NCBI GenBank assembly: GCA_027886175.1
Contig: JAJNNQ010000026.1
Span: 11,446,001 to 11,510,000, forward strand
Direction: 5' to 3'
DNA length: 64,000 nucleotides
Source: Phylloscopus collybita
Taxonomy: Eukaryota > Chordata > Aves > Passeriformes > Phylloscopidae
Part shown: positions 39,140-48,605 of the stretch, piece by piece
Position numbering within the stretch: position 1 is the first letter of the stretch
Layout of the letters: every line of letters starts with the position of its first letter
Made by a program: the position numbers and the translations under genes
The notes under the pieces: model-generated
The model's input: only the letters and a program-made list of their open reading frames with translations
What the model was told of the DNA's origin: nothing
The model's database searches: none

Positions 39140-39245
39140 CTCTTTGGTGACCAGTGCCAGGACCCGAGGGAATGGTCTGAAGTTTTGTCAGGGGAGGGTT
39201 AGGTTGGATATCAGGAAAAGGTTCTTCACCCAGAGGTTGTGTGGT
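39140..39245 (+). mobile_element. CR1 LINE fragment upstream of RPF2
   Basis: Short CR1 piece containing GTGACCAGTGCCAGGACCCG, GGTTAGGTTGGATATCAGG and AAGGTTCTTCACCCAGAGG, ending abruptly in AT-rich DNA. It begins about 80 bases beyond the RPF2 island. Confidence 0.85.
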
Positions 39246-40908
39246 TACAAAAGTTAGGGTTAATAATAATAGAAACAAAAGCTCGACCGTTAGAAATAAC
39301 ATTTAAAATATTAAAAAAAAAAAACTCCACCATTATTATGAATGTACTCACTGTGTATGATACACAAAAAAGGTTTTCAAAAAATAATACTGATTACCAG
39401 ATGAACTAGAAAAAAAGAAACCGCTTCAGTACAGAACTTAAAGAAAAGGCTGAGAAGGCCAGAAACCAATGATGCTGGAATACTCCTTGTACATAGGGAA
39501 AAAGCCTCACGTACATAGTGCCAGACTGAGTAACCGCTTAACAAAACATGAGAGTTGCTGTGTTTGCATTCTGTCCGAGAGCAAACTCTCGAAGCACCTC
39601 TCTGTTCTCAGTGGCTGAAGCAGCCACAGCAAGAGCCTCTCTGCAGGAGGCTCAGCTGCCACCAAGTGCACTGCAAACCCTCGCTCCGGCACTCAAGAGC
39701 CTGCGTATTCCCAGGATCGTTATTCCAGTTATAATTGTCCTCTATCTATCAGCACCACACAAATCAAGCGTGAATGATGATGTTTTTAAACTTCCATGGT
39801 TGCAGTTAAATCCAGAGGGATGGCTGTGCGGTCTCCCTGAAACCTCAAATGCAATACTACCATGTGAAAGATCCACACCCAGGCTAGAGGCACACAGAAC
39901 ACGTTCCCTTTTCTTCCTCTCCCTGCCTCCCTTTCCCCTAGGATTCAAGTTGCTTCTACACAGAAAAAAAAAAAAAAGACTAATGGGATTGATGGTTTGA
40001 AACTGTTGCTGTTTTAATGACTTCTCTTTAATGATGCTGTGCTGTGAACAATGCTGTGGATAAGCTTCTCCTCTGATCATTACTAATTAAAGTATTACAT
40101 AATTATGCCGGAATTAATTAGGTGTTCCCATCCTCACAGCAATGTTGCAGTTACACTGTTTTGAGGGAGGCAGAGAAACGTAGGAAAGAAGAAGGGTCAA
40201 GGAGAAAATGTTTTATATTTTAAAATTGTTGTGCTTTTGAAAACATAATCCCGAGTGCACCACACACTGCACTGTGACATAGAACAATGTGTGGTGGTAT
40301 AAATGATGTAGCAGTATCAACCCACAGACTAGCTGGGCACCACAGTATGATCACATGGACTAGTCTGGGAACCACTGATGCATGGGTACAGGAACTTAAG
40401 TATAAAACCCTTCAAAAAAATGCCAGAGAGGAAGATTAGAACCAAGAAGTGACTGAGAAAGAAGAAAAATGGGGTGACAACACTTCCTTTTGTAGAACAC
40501 ACATAAAATTGTACAGAAAATGGTGGAAGCAGCATGACAGATGCCTCTTTAAGACCTAAGGAATAACTGGATTTCATTTGCTGACAAGTTTGCAGGGATT
40601 TTCAAGACTTGAGTGGACAAAGCCCTGACCAACTTGCCCCGAATTTCAGTGTTGACCCTATTTTACATAGGAAGCTAGATGAGAGACCTCCTGAAGTCCC
40701 TTCCCACATGAAAGATTTCTAAACTCCATCAAGGAGACAAAGGACACTACAGAGAATCTAAACTAAGCAATTTGGTGAGTATTCAAACAGTCAATAAAAG
40801 CCACATTTACTTGGTTTGTTTTCTTTCAATGACTGCAGTATAAGAGCAGACAGAGTATGCAGCTGAATATGACACACAAGGTGAAGCTATAATTGAAAAA
40901 TTCAGGAC
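39246..40908. other. Spacer between RPF2 promoter and GTF3C6 3' end
   Basis: AT-rich, with A-runs (39312-39325, 39961-39976). No supported gene. A 150-codon plus-strand open frame at 39548-40000 has no recognisable domain and ends in low-complexity residues. Confidence 0.7.
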
Positions 40909-40914
40909 TTTATT
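40909..40914 (-). terminator. GTF3C6: GTF3C6 poly(A) signal AATAAA
   Basis: A canonical hexamer on the minus strand about 310 bases after the GTF3C6 stop, followed by a GU-rich TTGTGTGTC about 30 bases on. A variant ATTAAA at 40981-40986 could give a shorter 3' UTR. Confidence 0.7.
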
Positions 40915-41223
40915 TTAAACAATGGTATTCCTTTTTACAAAATGTTTCAGACTGTACAATACATCAACATTTTTCTTTCTTTTAATTATGTAACCATTTC
41001 CATTTGTTCAGTTTTGAGGTAGGGATACATATATTTCCAGTCAGTAATTTTAAAAAAACACTTAAGCCCTTCCCACTATAATTCAAACACAAAAGCAATG
41101 CACAAGAACATAATGTCTGTTTTTCCACTATTCATTTTTCAGATAAGGTGGAAACCATGTCATGGCCTATAAAAGTTGGCTCATTAATTCCGTGCAGAAA
41201 TCCTGAAAAGATCAGAGTTAGTA

Positions 41224-41519
41224 TCATGGAGGTACATCCTCTAAGGCAGCATTTCCAGACTGAGATTCCTCTGTCCCAGAAGCAGAGTTGCCAGGCAGAG
41301 AAACAGGGGCATCTATTTCCAAAGTGTGCTGCTGTTCCACGTCACAGTTCATGTTCGAATTTCCTTTGCCACTCACCTCTCCCTCTGACTCTTCAGTCAA
41401 TTTATCTTGGGCCTGAGCTGACTCCTCAGAATCATCCTTTTCAGGCAGAAAACTGCAAATCATATTAGGCCTGCTGTAGGAAAAATCTCTGTCCTTGATC
41501 TGCAACCACTCTACTCCAC
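41224..41519 (-). CDS. GTF3C6: GTF3C6 last coding exon
   Basis: Acceptor GCATCAG|GTGG; product (G)GVEWLQIKDRDFSYSRPNM, then ICSFLPEKDDSEESAQAQDK and an acidic Ser/Glu-rich tail ending AALEDVPP, TGA. The tail is low-complexity and probably disordered, as in mammals. Confidence 0.95.
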
Positions 41520-44500
41520 CTGATGCAAAGACGGAAAATTCTATTAGTGACAAAAGGAGTTAACAGCAGTTTTTTCTTAGTTTAAGTTCACTGTTATTAA
41601 GGCTAAGCCTGACCAAGATCTAAGTAAAAGAACCACTTAGAATAGGAGGATGTGCATGTCTCTCTCCTATTACGCTTCACATATCCATTTACCACTTTTC
41701 ATAATCACAAAATTAAATGCAGGACTAAAAAGATCTTTCCTCTGATTCAGTATGGCAGTTTCTGTTGTATTTAGGTGTCTGATGCCACCCTTAGGATCTT
41801 AAAATAACTTAAACATAAATAAAAATGCACAGAAAATATTTCACAAATGCAATGAAGAGAATAGAATATTTGTTCATTAGACCTTCTGGCAGTTCATAAC
41901 CACAACAGAGACAGGACACAAGTTCTTGCACTCCCTTTAACTCAAGTGTAACAACAAGTTGGAATAACAGGTTGAAAACAACCCCAAATAAAAGTGGGAT
42001 TCCACTCCCATTTTGATTTTTACTCAGTACATGTTGTCCACTTCACAAGATGTTGTAGTTACTTTGTATGCACAAGTTAAATTCCTGTTAGAGTACAGAA
42101 ACAAAGTGGTTTTCAGTACTTATCAGTATTGCTGCTCCAGAATAGAAAAGGTCTTTGTATTAAGCAAAATACTCTCTAGTCTCAATTTAATATTACTTAC
42201 ACTATCACAATAATAGTTTCTGTTTAATATTACATAATTAATTCTATAGAGAGAAGTGGTATGTGGTGCTGATAATAGTGCTATGTTTGGTTAGATTCTA
42301 TAGTCTAGAATGACATTTCATTTCCTATGGCCTGTGTCCAGCTGACTGCTCATATTTAAGGTAAAATGGCTATATATTCTTAAAATTACTTTAGTGAAAA
42401 AAGAGGCTAAAAGCAGTAGGACAGTTCTAATGAATACTGCTATACATAGTAGAATACTCAGTATTTGACTATGTAAAAGTACTGACTTTTGTACAAAAAA
42501 ATAAATAAAGCAAACATATGAATCCCAAGTTCTGCCTACAGAATGAAAATCAACATAAATGGTCTTCTAGGTATGTCTTTGCAAGTAATTGAAATTCATT
42601 TCCATTCAACAGTAAATTAAGTAAGTACAATTCCCTTTTTTTCAACAACTACAGAGACGCAGAAAGTCATTAGAAAAAATGATGGAAGTAGGAAAAAAGA
42701 TCAACAAAGAACTACTAAACAGAACCTCTGATTTTAAAACTTCTACATGACAGAAGAACGTACCAGGGAGCATCAGCTTATGTTTGTCCTGCTCTTACAC
42801 TTCTTTGTAGTAATCTCCTACTAGCCACTCTGGAGGCAGCAGTGGTCAGAAATGTATTTAATTTTTTTATTTAAATATTGGTGCCTAAAGAAGAAAGTTC
42901 CTTTAACTTCCTGCATGCTCTTGAATCAAACACTTACTAAAGGCTGATGGTCCCAAGCATAATCCACTCGTGTCCACATGCATAAAAGCAGAATCACTCA
43001 CCAACATTCTCTTCACCTTCCTTTTTTTCTGTCAGAAGGGTGCGTGTCATGTTCAACTTCTTCACTGTGTGGCACTTGTATTTCAGCTGAACTTTTTGGT
43101 TGCCTTCTGCATCTACTAAGAAGAGAGGAGAAAAACCTTACCCAAACCCCAATCGCTATAGTGAATTCCACTAGCAACTGAAACAAGATAAATATTTTTA
43201 ACCTCCTCAGCTACTGAAACAAAAAGAACATCAAATCACAACAATTACCTTGCTCTGTGTTCTCTTCAAAAACCACACATGTTCCCAAGGTATCTATTAA
43301 AAACAAAGTGAGAAAGTTTTAGAGACTACTTTATATCAGCTGCAGACAATGTGCCCACTGGTCCAGCTGTGGGAACATTCTGATTCCAGCCCCTCACAGA
43401 AGCACAGCTCTGCTAAGGAACTCAGGAACAGGCAGAAGTATCACAGTCATTGGAAGTCACTACAAGGGAGGATCCCAGACCATTTGTTCCAGACCAGTGT
43501 TGTCACCGTAGGGCAAATGAGAAAACTACAGATTGCACAATGTGTCAGTCCTGCTTACACAGGAAACAACAGCACTTTAAGGCATTTTATATCCCACATT
43601 TTTGTCTGCAATAATACTAGCTGGTGCACCCCAGAGTCAGCTTCCAGACATACTTTCCTGGAGAGGATGCATGGTTAATTTAGCAGTGAACTCAAACTGC
43701 TGCTGCTCTTCATGGTGTTATACAACCACCCACAACTTCAGCATCTCACTGAAGTGAGAGCAATTGCGGTAAAACCACCTGATGTTAAGAAAGTTCTTTG
43801 GGTCACGAGAAAAGGGAGAGATTGTATTCACATAAGTTTTCCTACCTTCATATTCTCCAGCAAATACATATCTGTCCACTTGTAAAATGGGCCTCTCTGT
43901 CTCTATTCCCTATGTAAAGAAGGATAAAATTGCATAATGTCAAGTCTACATTAGCCCAGGTGAATTTCTTACTGTAAGACCAGCAAAGACAGACATAGCA
44001 GAATCCAGATTATATCAATTCCTCATCATACATGTTCCTTTAAGTATATTAGATACAAAAAAATACCAGATAAAACTATTTTAGTAATCATAATAAAACC
44101 TAGCATAGAACTGTATAGAAAATGCTCTAGTATATTACAATAAATTTATATCAAACTGCAGCCAATGGTCTATATAAGTTAAAATGCTGTTAAATCCTCT
44201 AGGAAATTAATGTAACCTCCATTTCAAGTTAACAAAAATGTAAGTGTTTGCATGAAAATGATGTTATTTTCTAAGCTTCAATTAATACAAGTTCTAGAAA
44301 GTGGAATGACTTTCAAATTGGAAAATACACAGGGTGAAGAAGGCCAGCATAAGGCATTACATCAGCACCAGAAGTGCCATTGCAGGGTCACAGAAGCTTC
44401 TGTGATTACTGTGTGTCTATATTGTGAAGAAGTTGGAAATTGTTGCTATTTTTTTTAACAAGGAGTAGAAGAATAAGAAAGCACTTCTATCAGCAAATTC

Positions 44501-47344
44501 CCTTCCTCTAAAGCACAGATTTTTTTAAATACATAAGCCAGCATCCCATTTTTCTTATATAAGATATACATATATACTGTATCTTGATAAAAATCAATGT
44601 CTGAACAAAACACACTAATTAAGGCAAAATGACTTTGAATAGTACCTTGTGAACATCAGAATTATTCAGGACATGAAGACAAGCACGTGCTAAAAGTTTT
44701 GAAGATAAGGCATTATGTGGTAAATTGCATAAAATACAGAATATCACACAGGTTAATGTGAATTCGTGCAATTTTCCTCTTAGATATTTCTGTGTTTCAA
44801 AAGAACAAGATCAAAAAGATTTAAGCTCTGGAATTCTCTTTCTTCTTTATCAATTGAGAACACCAATAACACTAAGCTAACACATAGAACATATTTTTGT
44901 CGGGTTTCTTTTCTTCTACAAGAAATAAATAAAAATAAGAACACATCAGTGCTAAGCAATAGCATTATGGGGGGTTTACATTCAAAATTTTATTTATTTG
45001 GCTGATTTGCATTCCTTTGTGGAATACAGAGACTTCAAGACTGTCTTCCCCTTATGTGACCAGCATCATAGAAAACTTGCTAAACAAGAGTAACACTGAG
45101 CAAACTCTTTAATTAAGGTGTTAACAGTTGTCCCTTAGGAAAAGTCTCAAGGACTGCTTATCCTGTGAACTCAAGTAGACATGGATACAATTAGGACACA
45201 GTGTGGATACTTTAACCTTTTACTAGTAACATTACAAGGGACACAAAGAATTTAAAAGCACAAAGAATTTAAAAGAATCCCACCGGCAGTACTGAAGCAT
45301 CTGTAACCCTTCAGCCATCAGCATGAATGATACATGTAACAAATTTCAAGATAATTAGATTAGAGCAAGAAAGGAAACCTGCTTATAAAAGCATATCCAT
45401 CCAAAGATGAATATTTTATGAATTTTGATTGTATTTCTGCTTCTGAGACATTCAGAATTGACTTTACCACTCACACATATTGTGATCAGTGGCACTTTTC
45501 CATCTTTTCAACCTATAATAAAGGTCGACTTTCAGAAAGTATTTGCAAATCAGTAGTACTTTGTATCTATACAGCTCTCATTGTCTACATAGGTTTTGAA
45601 GGGCAAAAGAAATCTGTCCTATTCTGATCCTATTTTAATCACTTCACAGATGAAGTGATTAAAAAACTCAAAAGGAACAGGACATGGAAACCAGATTCCT
45701 CCAAAAACCTTACAGTGAAGCAAACAACATCCAAAACTGTTTACCAAATGCTTAATACCCAGTTATCCTTTACAAGACTTGAACTTGCCAGCACATGACT
45801 GCAAACAAAAAACTCATTGTAAACACAGTGCAAATCTTAAATGTTTTGCTTTACCTGTCTGCTGTATTCCAGTTATTTGAGGAAGTGTGATTAACAATTT
45901 TTTTAAATGCATGAAATACATAATTAAAAACAAACAAACAAACAAACCCCAAAACAAAAACAAACGCACAAACCTAACTTAGAACTTGAAATCAGAGCAG
46001 GTACTGGTCCAAGCCTATATATACTTCTGAAAAAGCTTTCTTATATTTATGCAATAATATATTCAAAGACTTCATGCTGTTTCTGAAAGAGAGCCCACAA
46101 CATGCAGCCAAGTACAGCACACATAATTCTCTATCAAAGATTTGATCTAATGTTATCAATGACAAGAAATTTAGAAGCAACCTCAGTCCCTTGTTCACAT
46201 CCATAATAACTTACCCCTTTCTTACTGTGCTGTAATCACTCACCAAAATCTTGCACTTGTTTTCACATTTTTCTAAGAAGTCAGAATCAATAATTCCTGA
46301 TAGCTCGACCATGACCAGTTGCTCCTACAAGAAAAGTTGATAATGTACAGCTATAACAGATATAACAGAACTCAGGGGGAGGGGGAAGGTCCCTTGGAAA
46401 GCAATCTACACCAATAAGAACAGCATACAAAGACACAACCTTTCAGTATAAATGGACCCCAAACTGGAGTTAATGCTGCATTTTGTCAAGAGACAGAACT
46501 CTTGTAATACCCAGGGAAAAGTAGGATACACTTTGCCATACGACAGCTGTTTCACACCCGAATTTCTTGGTTTTTTCTTCCTAGCGAGCAATGGGGGAGC
46601 ACTTTTTTCACCCTTGAAAAAGGAGCATCGATATGGCTCTGGGGAGACCCTACAGCACCTTCCAGTACCTAGAGAGGGCCTACAAGAGAGCTGGAGAGGG
46701 ACTTTTTACAAGGGCCTGTAGGGACAGGGCAAGGAGTAACAAATTTAAATTGAGAGTGGGTTTAGATTAGATATTGAAATTTTATTTTTTTTTTTTTTTA
46801 CTGAGGTGGGGTGTGTGGCATTAGAACAAGTTGCCCAGAGAATCTGTGGATGCCCCATCCCTGGAAGTGTTCAAGACCAGGCTGGATGAGGCTTAAAGCA
46901 ACCTGCTCTAGTGGAAGGTGTCCCTGCCCATGGGGGCATGATTTTAAAGATGATTTTAAAGGCCTTTGCAACCAAAACCGTCCTCTGATTCTGCGATTTT
47001 ATGGCGACAGGAATCAAGAGAAACTGGAAGTTCGCTCTCTGACTATGCCGTTTCCCGGGAAGCCGGAGGAAGAACAGCCAGAACCACACAGCTCTGGGGA
47101 CGGGACCGCTGTGGGGACCGACAAACCCTCCGGCCTCAGGGAAACGCGCTCGGTCCGTGCCCGGCCCCTCTCCCTGCCTGCCCCGCCGGCCGGGCGGAGC
47201 GGGGCCGGGCCACGCCCCGCGGGGGGCCGGACCCTTCCCCCAGAGCTGGGGAGCGCCCCGGTGTCGGCATCCACCAACCTCCACCTCGTCCTCCTCCGCT
47301 CCGTCGCTCCTCCCGCCCTCGCCGCCCGCCGCCGCCGCCGCCAT
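41224..47344 (-). CDS. GTF3C6: GTF3C6, TFIIIC 35-kDa subunit, complete, six coding exons
   Basis: Subunit 6 of general transcription factor IIIC, which binds A/B-box promoters of tRNA genes and, with TFIIIA, 5S rRNA genes to recruit TFIIIB and RNA polymerase III. The coding exons are 47344-47279, 46324-46244, 43909-43846, 43293-43249, 43115-43002 and 41519-41224. They join in frame to 666 bases: 221 residues plus TGA, against 213 in human. Order: an acidic Ala/Gly/Glu N-terminus; the conserved EQLVMVELSGIIDSDFLEKC and GIETERPILQVDRYVFAGEY; a basic stretch (LKYKCHTVKKLNMTRTLLTE); VGGVEWLQIKDRDFSYSRP; then a long acidic, low-complexity tail. The TFIIIC tau55-related barrel spans about residues 20-140. 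Relative to human, FSYRP reads FSYSRP with one extra serine. The start may instead be 47404, adding 20 residues. RPF2 follows in the same direction. Confidence 0.96.
41520..43001 (-). other. GTF3C6: GTF3C6 intron 5 (1.5 kb)
   Basis: AT-rich, no recognisable repeat or exon. Confidence 0.8.
43002..43115 (-). CDS. GTF3C6: GTF3C6 coding exon 5 with tandem acceptor
   Basis: The acceptor reads CTTAG|TAG|ATGC. Use of either AG keeps the frame, giving EQ-V-DAEGN or EQ-DAEGN. The upstream AG gives the same length as human. The product continues NQKVQLKYKCHTVKKLNMTR, TLLTEKKEGEENV; donor TTG|GTGAGT. Confidence 0.94.
43249..43293 (-). CDS. GTF3C6: GTF3C6 coding exon 4 (45 bp)
   Basis: Acceptor TTAATAG|ATACC; product (D)TLGTCVVFEENTEQ plus one base; donor CAAG|GTAATT. 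Confidence 0.95.
43846..43909 (-). CDS. GTF3C6: GTF3C6 coding exon 3
   Basis: Acceptor ACATAG|GGAAT; product GIETERPILQVDRYVFAGEY then E plus one base; donor GAAG|GTAGGA. Confidence 0.95.
45633..45664. repeat. Perfect 14-bp inverted repeat with 4-base loop
   Basis: Left arm TTTTAATCACTTCA, loop CAGA, right arm TGAAGTGATTAAAA, lying within GTF3C6 intron 2. Transcribed RNA would form an uninterrupted 14-bp stem. Confidence 0.9.
45926..45960. repeat. (AAAC)n microsatellite
   Basis: Imperfect A/C-rich repeat with four clean AAAC units, then CCCC-interrupted copies. Confidence 0.8.
46244..46324 (-). CDS. GTF3C6: GTF3C6 coding exon 2
   Basis: Acceptor TTGTAG|GAGC; product EQLVMVELSGIIDSDFLEKC then ENKCKIL; phase-0 donor TTG|GTGAGT. 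Almost identical to the human segment. Confidence 0.96.
46632..47003 (+). mobile_element. CR1 LINE 3' end in GTF3C6 intron 1
   Basis: CR1 tail antisense to GTF3C6. It contains CACCTTCCAGTACCTAGAG, GCTGGAGAGGGACTTTTTAC, TTTAGATTAGATATTGAAAT, then an intruding T-run, CAAGTTGCCCAGAGAATC, GATGCCCCATCCCTGGAAG and AAGACCAGGCTGGATGAGGC. It ends in degraded octamers (GATTCTGCGATTTTA), about 275 bases from the exon 1 donor. Confidence 0.92.
47279..47344 (-). CDS. GTF3C6: GTF3C6 coding exon 1 (from the conserved ATG)
   Basis: Encodes MAAAAAGGEGGRSDGAEE then DEVE, with a phase-0 donor GAG|GTTGGT that is weak (TTGG after GT). The alternative donor four bases on would break the join to EQLVMVELSG. An in-frame ATG 60 bases upstream (47404) follows an in-frame TGA at 47438-47440 and may be the true start. 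Confidence 0.85.
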
Positions 47345-47395
47345 GTCGCCAGCACCCGCCGCGCGCCCGCCTCGGCGCGCACCACGTGGGGCCCG

Positions 47396-47407
47396 CGCCG
47401 CCATCTT
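47396..47407 (-). promoter_or_regulatory. GTF3C6: TISU/YY1 element overlapping an upstream in-frame ATG
   Basis: TAAGATGGCGGC matches the TISU consensus SAASATGGCGGC at 11 of 12 positions. Such elements bind YY1 in DNA and, in mRNA with very short leaders, direct initiation at their own ATG. Here that ATG (47404) is in frame with the conserved start 60 bases downstream, and the intervening residues are Arg/Ala/Gly-rich (MAARAPRGARRGGRAAGAGD). Confidence 0.55.
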
Positions 47408-47845
47408 AGAGCGGAGCGGCCCCGCCCCGCTGCTCCCTCAGAGCCGCGCCGGGGCCGCCGGGCCTCCGCTCACTGCTGAGAAATAGAAACGCCAGCCGCT
47501 TCCTGGCACTCCCGAGCGCTCTGCGAGGTTTTCTTGAATCTCAGTTGTGGTACTGGAAAATGGGAATCCCTAAAGTACCATCCTTCCCCCACCTTTCTTT
47601 TTTTTTTTTTTTTTCTTAAAAAAAAGGGCTACCAGACATATCTTATTATTAACACAAATAACGTCCTGCTGCTGGTACAGGCCATTAGTTTAGAAAGCTT
47701 ATATTAGATAGTAAAATATGCACCACTCCTGTCCTTTGCATGATGCTTTCTAGTTATCTTGACGGGTTCAAATACACCCCATGAAATACATCCTTCTGAC
47801 CAGGGTTCCTGAGATTACGTTTTAATTTATAAGTGCTGGATGTTG

Positions 47846-48605
47846 ATGTCCGCAAAAATTGGATTTGTTTCCCAGCGTGCAACAATAATTACAACATAAG
47901 CCAATAACTACACACGTGAGAGAGACATTGATTATTTTATTTCAGAGTTCTGCAAGCCTGGGTGCCCAGTGGAATTCCACAAATCAAGCCCAACAGCTAT
48001 CAACATTTTCTATTATTTATACATTTCAGCAAACAAGAATTAGTGTTCATTGGCTAGATGTTACACAATCCTTGTATTAATTAGTGTTCTATGTTCTATT
48101 GGTTAATGATTCTCTCACTTCTCAGTCCCATGGTGTTTCCCTTCTTTTGGGCTGATGGGTTTTGGGTCAATGATCCGTGTGTCGGTGGTCGGGCTCTCCC
48201 CCTGCAGAATTACCTTTTACCCAGTCAGAGCTGATTCAGCATAGTTGCTGGTAAGGTTTATTAGTTTCTTTCTTATCTTAGGGATTCTCCCCCATGTCCT
48301 TGTGGCCCATAAATTCTGCATTCTTTGTGTCTGCTGTCAGTGGTACATCCTTCTCCCCAACTTTGTTAACCTCCCTCTAGGTGTGAGACCACTGAAACCT
48401 GTCAGGCCCTAAAGCTTAACAAGGCAGTTCTACCAACAAGTAATTTGTCTTTCTAACACCTGGACATCCCTTAGAGCTTGTGGGCTGCTCTATGTTTCAC
48501 AGGCTAAATCTCCCTTCTTGTTGATTAGGTTGAAAGTATACAAAGACCAAACATTAAAGAACATCCTTTCTTGAGAAAATTTTCCTTGTTCCACATTTTG
48601 CTACA
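47846..48605 (-). mobile_element. Solo LTR of an endogenous retrovirus (ERVK-like), minus orientation
   Basis: About 760 bases. On the minus strand it begins TGTAGCAAAATG and ends TTTTTGCGGACA. It is flanked by ATGTTG on both sides (47840-47845 and 48606-48611), a 6-bp duplication, with a possible one-base shift at the left edge. Minus-strand TATAAA (48016-48021) and AATAAA (47936-47941) are spaced as expected for a promoter and for an R-region poly(A) signal. No internal retroviral sequence was seen. It points towards the GTF3C6 promoter, whose island starts about 340 bases away. Confidence 0.65.

Larger units (their letters stand above)
43910..46243 (-). other. GTF3C6: GTF3C6 intron 2 (2.3 kb)
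   Basis: Non-coding AT-rich intron. Notable contents are a perfect 14-bp hairpin (45633-45664), a 17-base direct repeat near 45.24-45.28 kb, and an AAAC microsatellite (45926-45960). Confidence 0.85.
47040..47510. promoter_or_regulatory. GTF3C6: CpG-island promoter of GTF3C6
   Basis: GC-rich, CpG-dense sequence over exon 1 and its flanks, with no TATA box. A CACGTG E-box lies at about 47391-47396. The minus strand carries TAAGATGGCGGC (around 47396-47407), which matches the YY1 site seen just downstream of many TATA-less housekeeping start sites and also the TISU translation initiator. Confidence 0.8.

Noticed and set aside
39548..40000. 150-codon plus-strand open frame
   Set aside because: No domain, no homologue I recognise, and a low-complexity lysine-rich end from an A-run.
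41470..41495. Acceptor-like TTTTTCCTACAG|CAG inside GTF3C6 exon 6
   Set aside because: Using it would break the frame; the upstream acceptor gives the conserved GGVEWLQIKD sequence.
46811..47479. 222-codon plus-strand open frame across the CR1 copy and GTF3C6 island
   Set aside because: A chimera of CR1 tail and the antisense of exon 1; no protein family fits.
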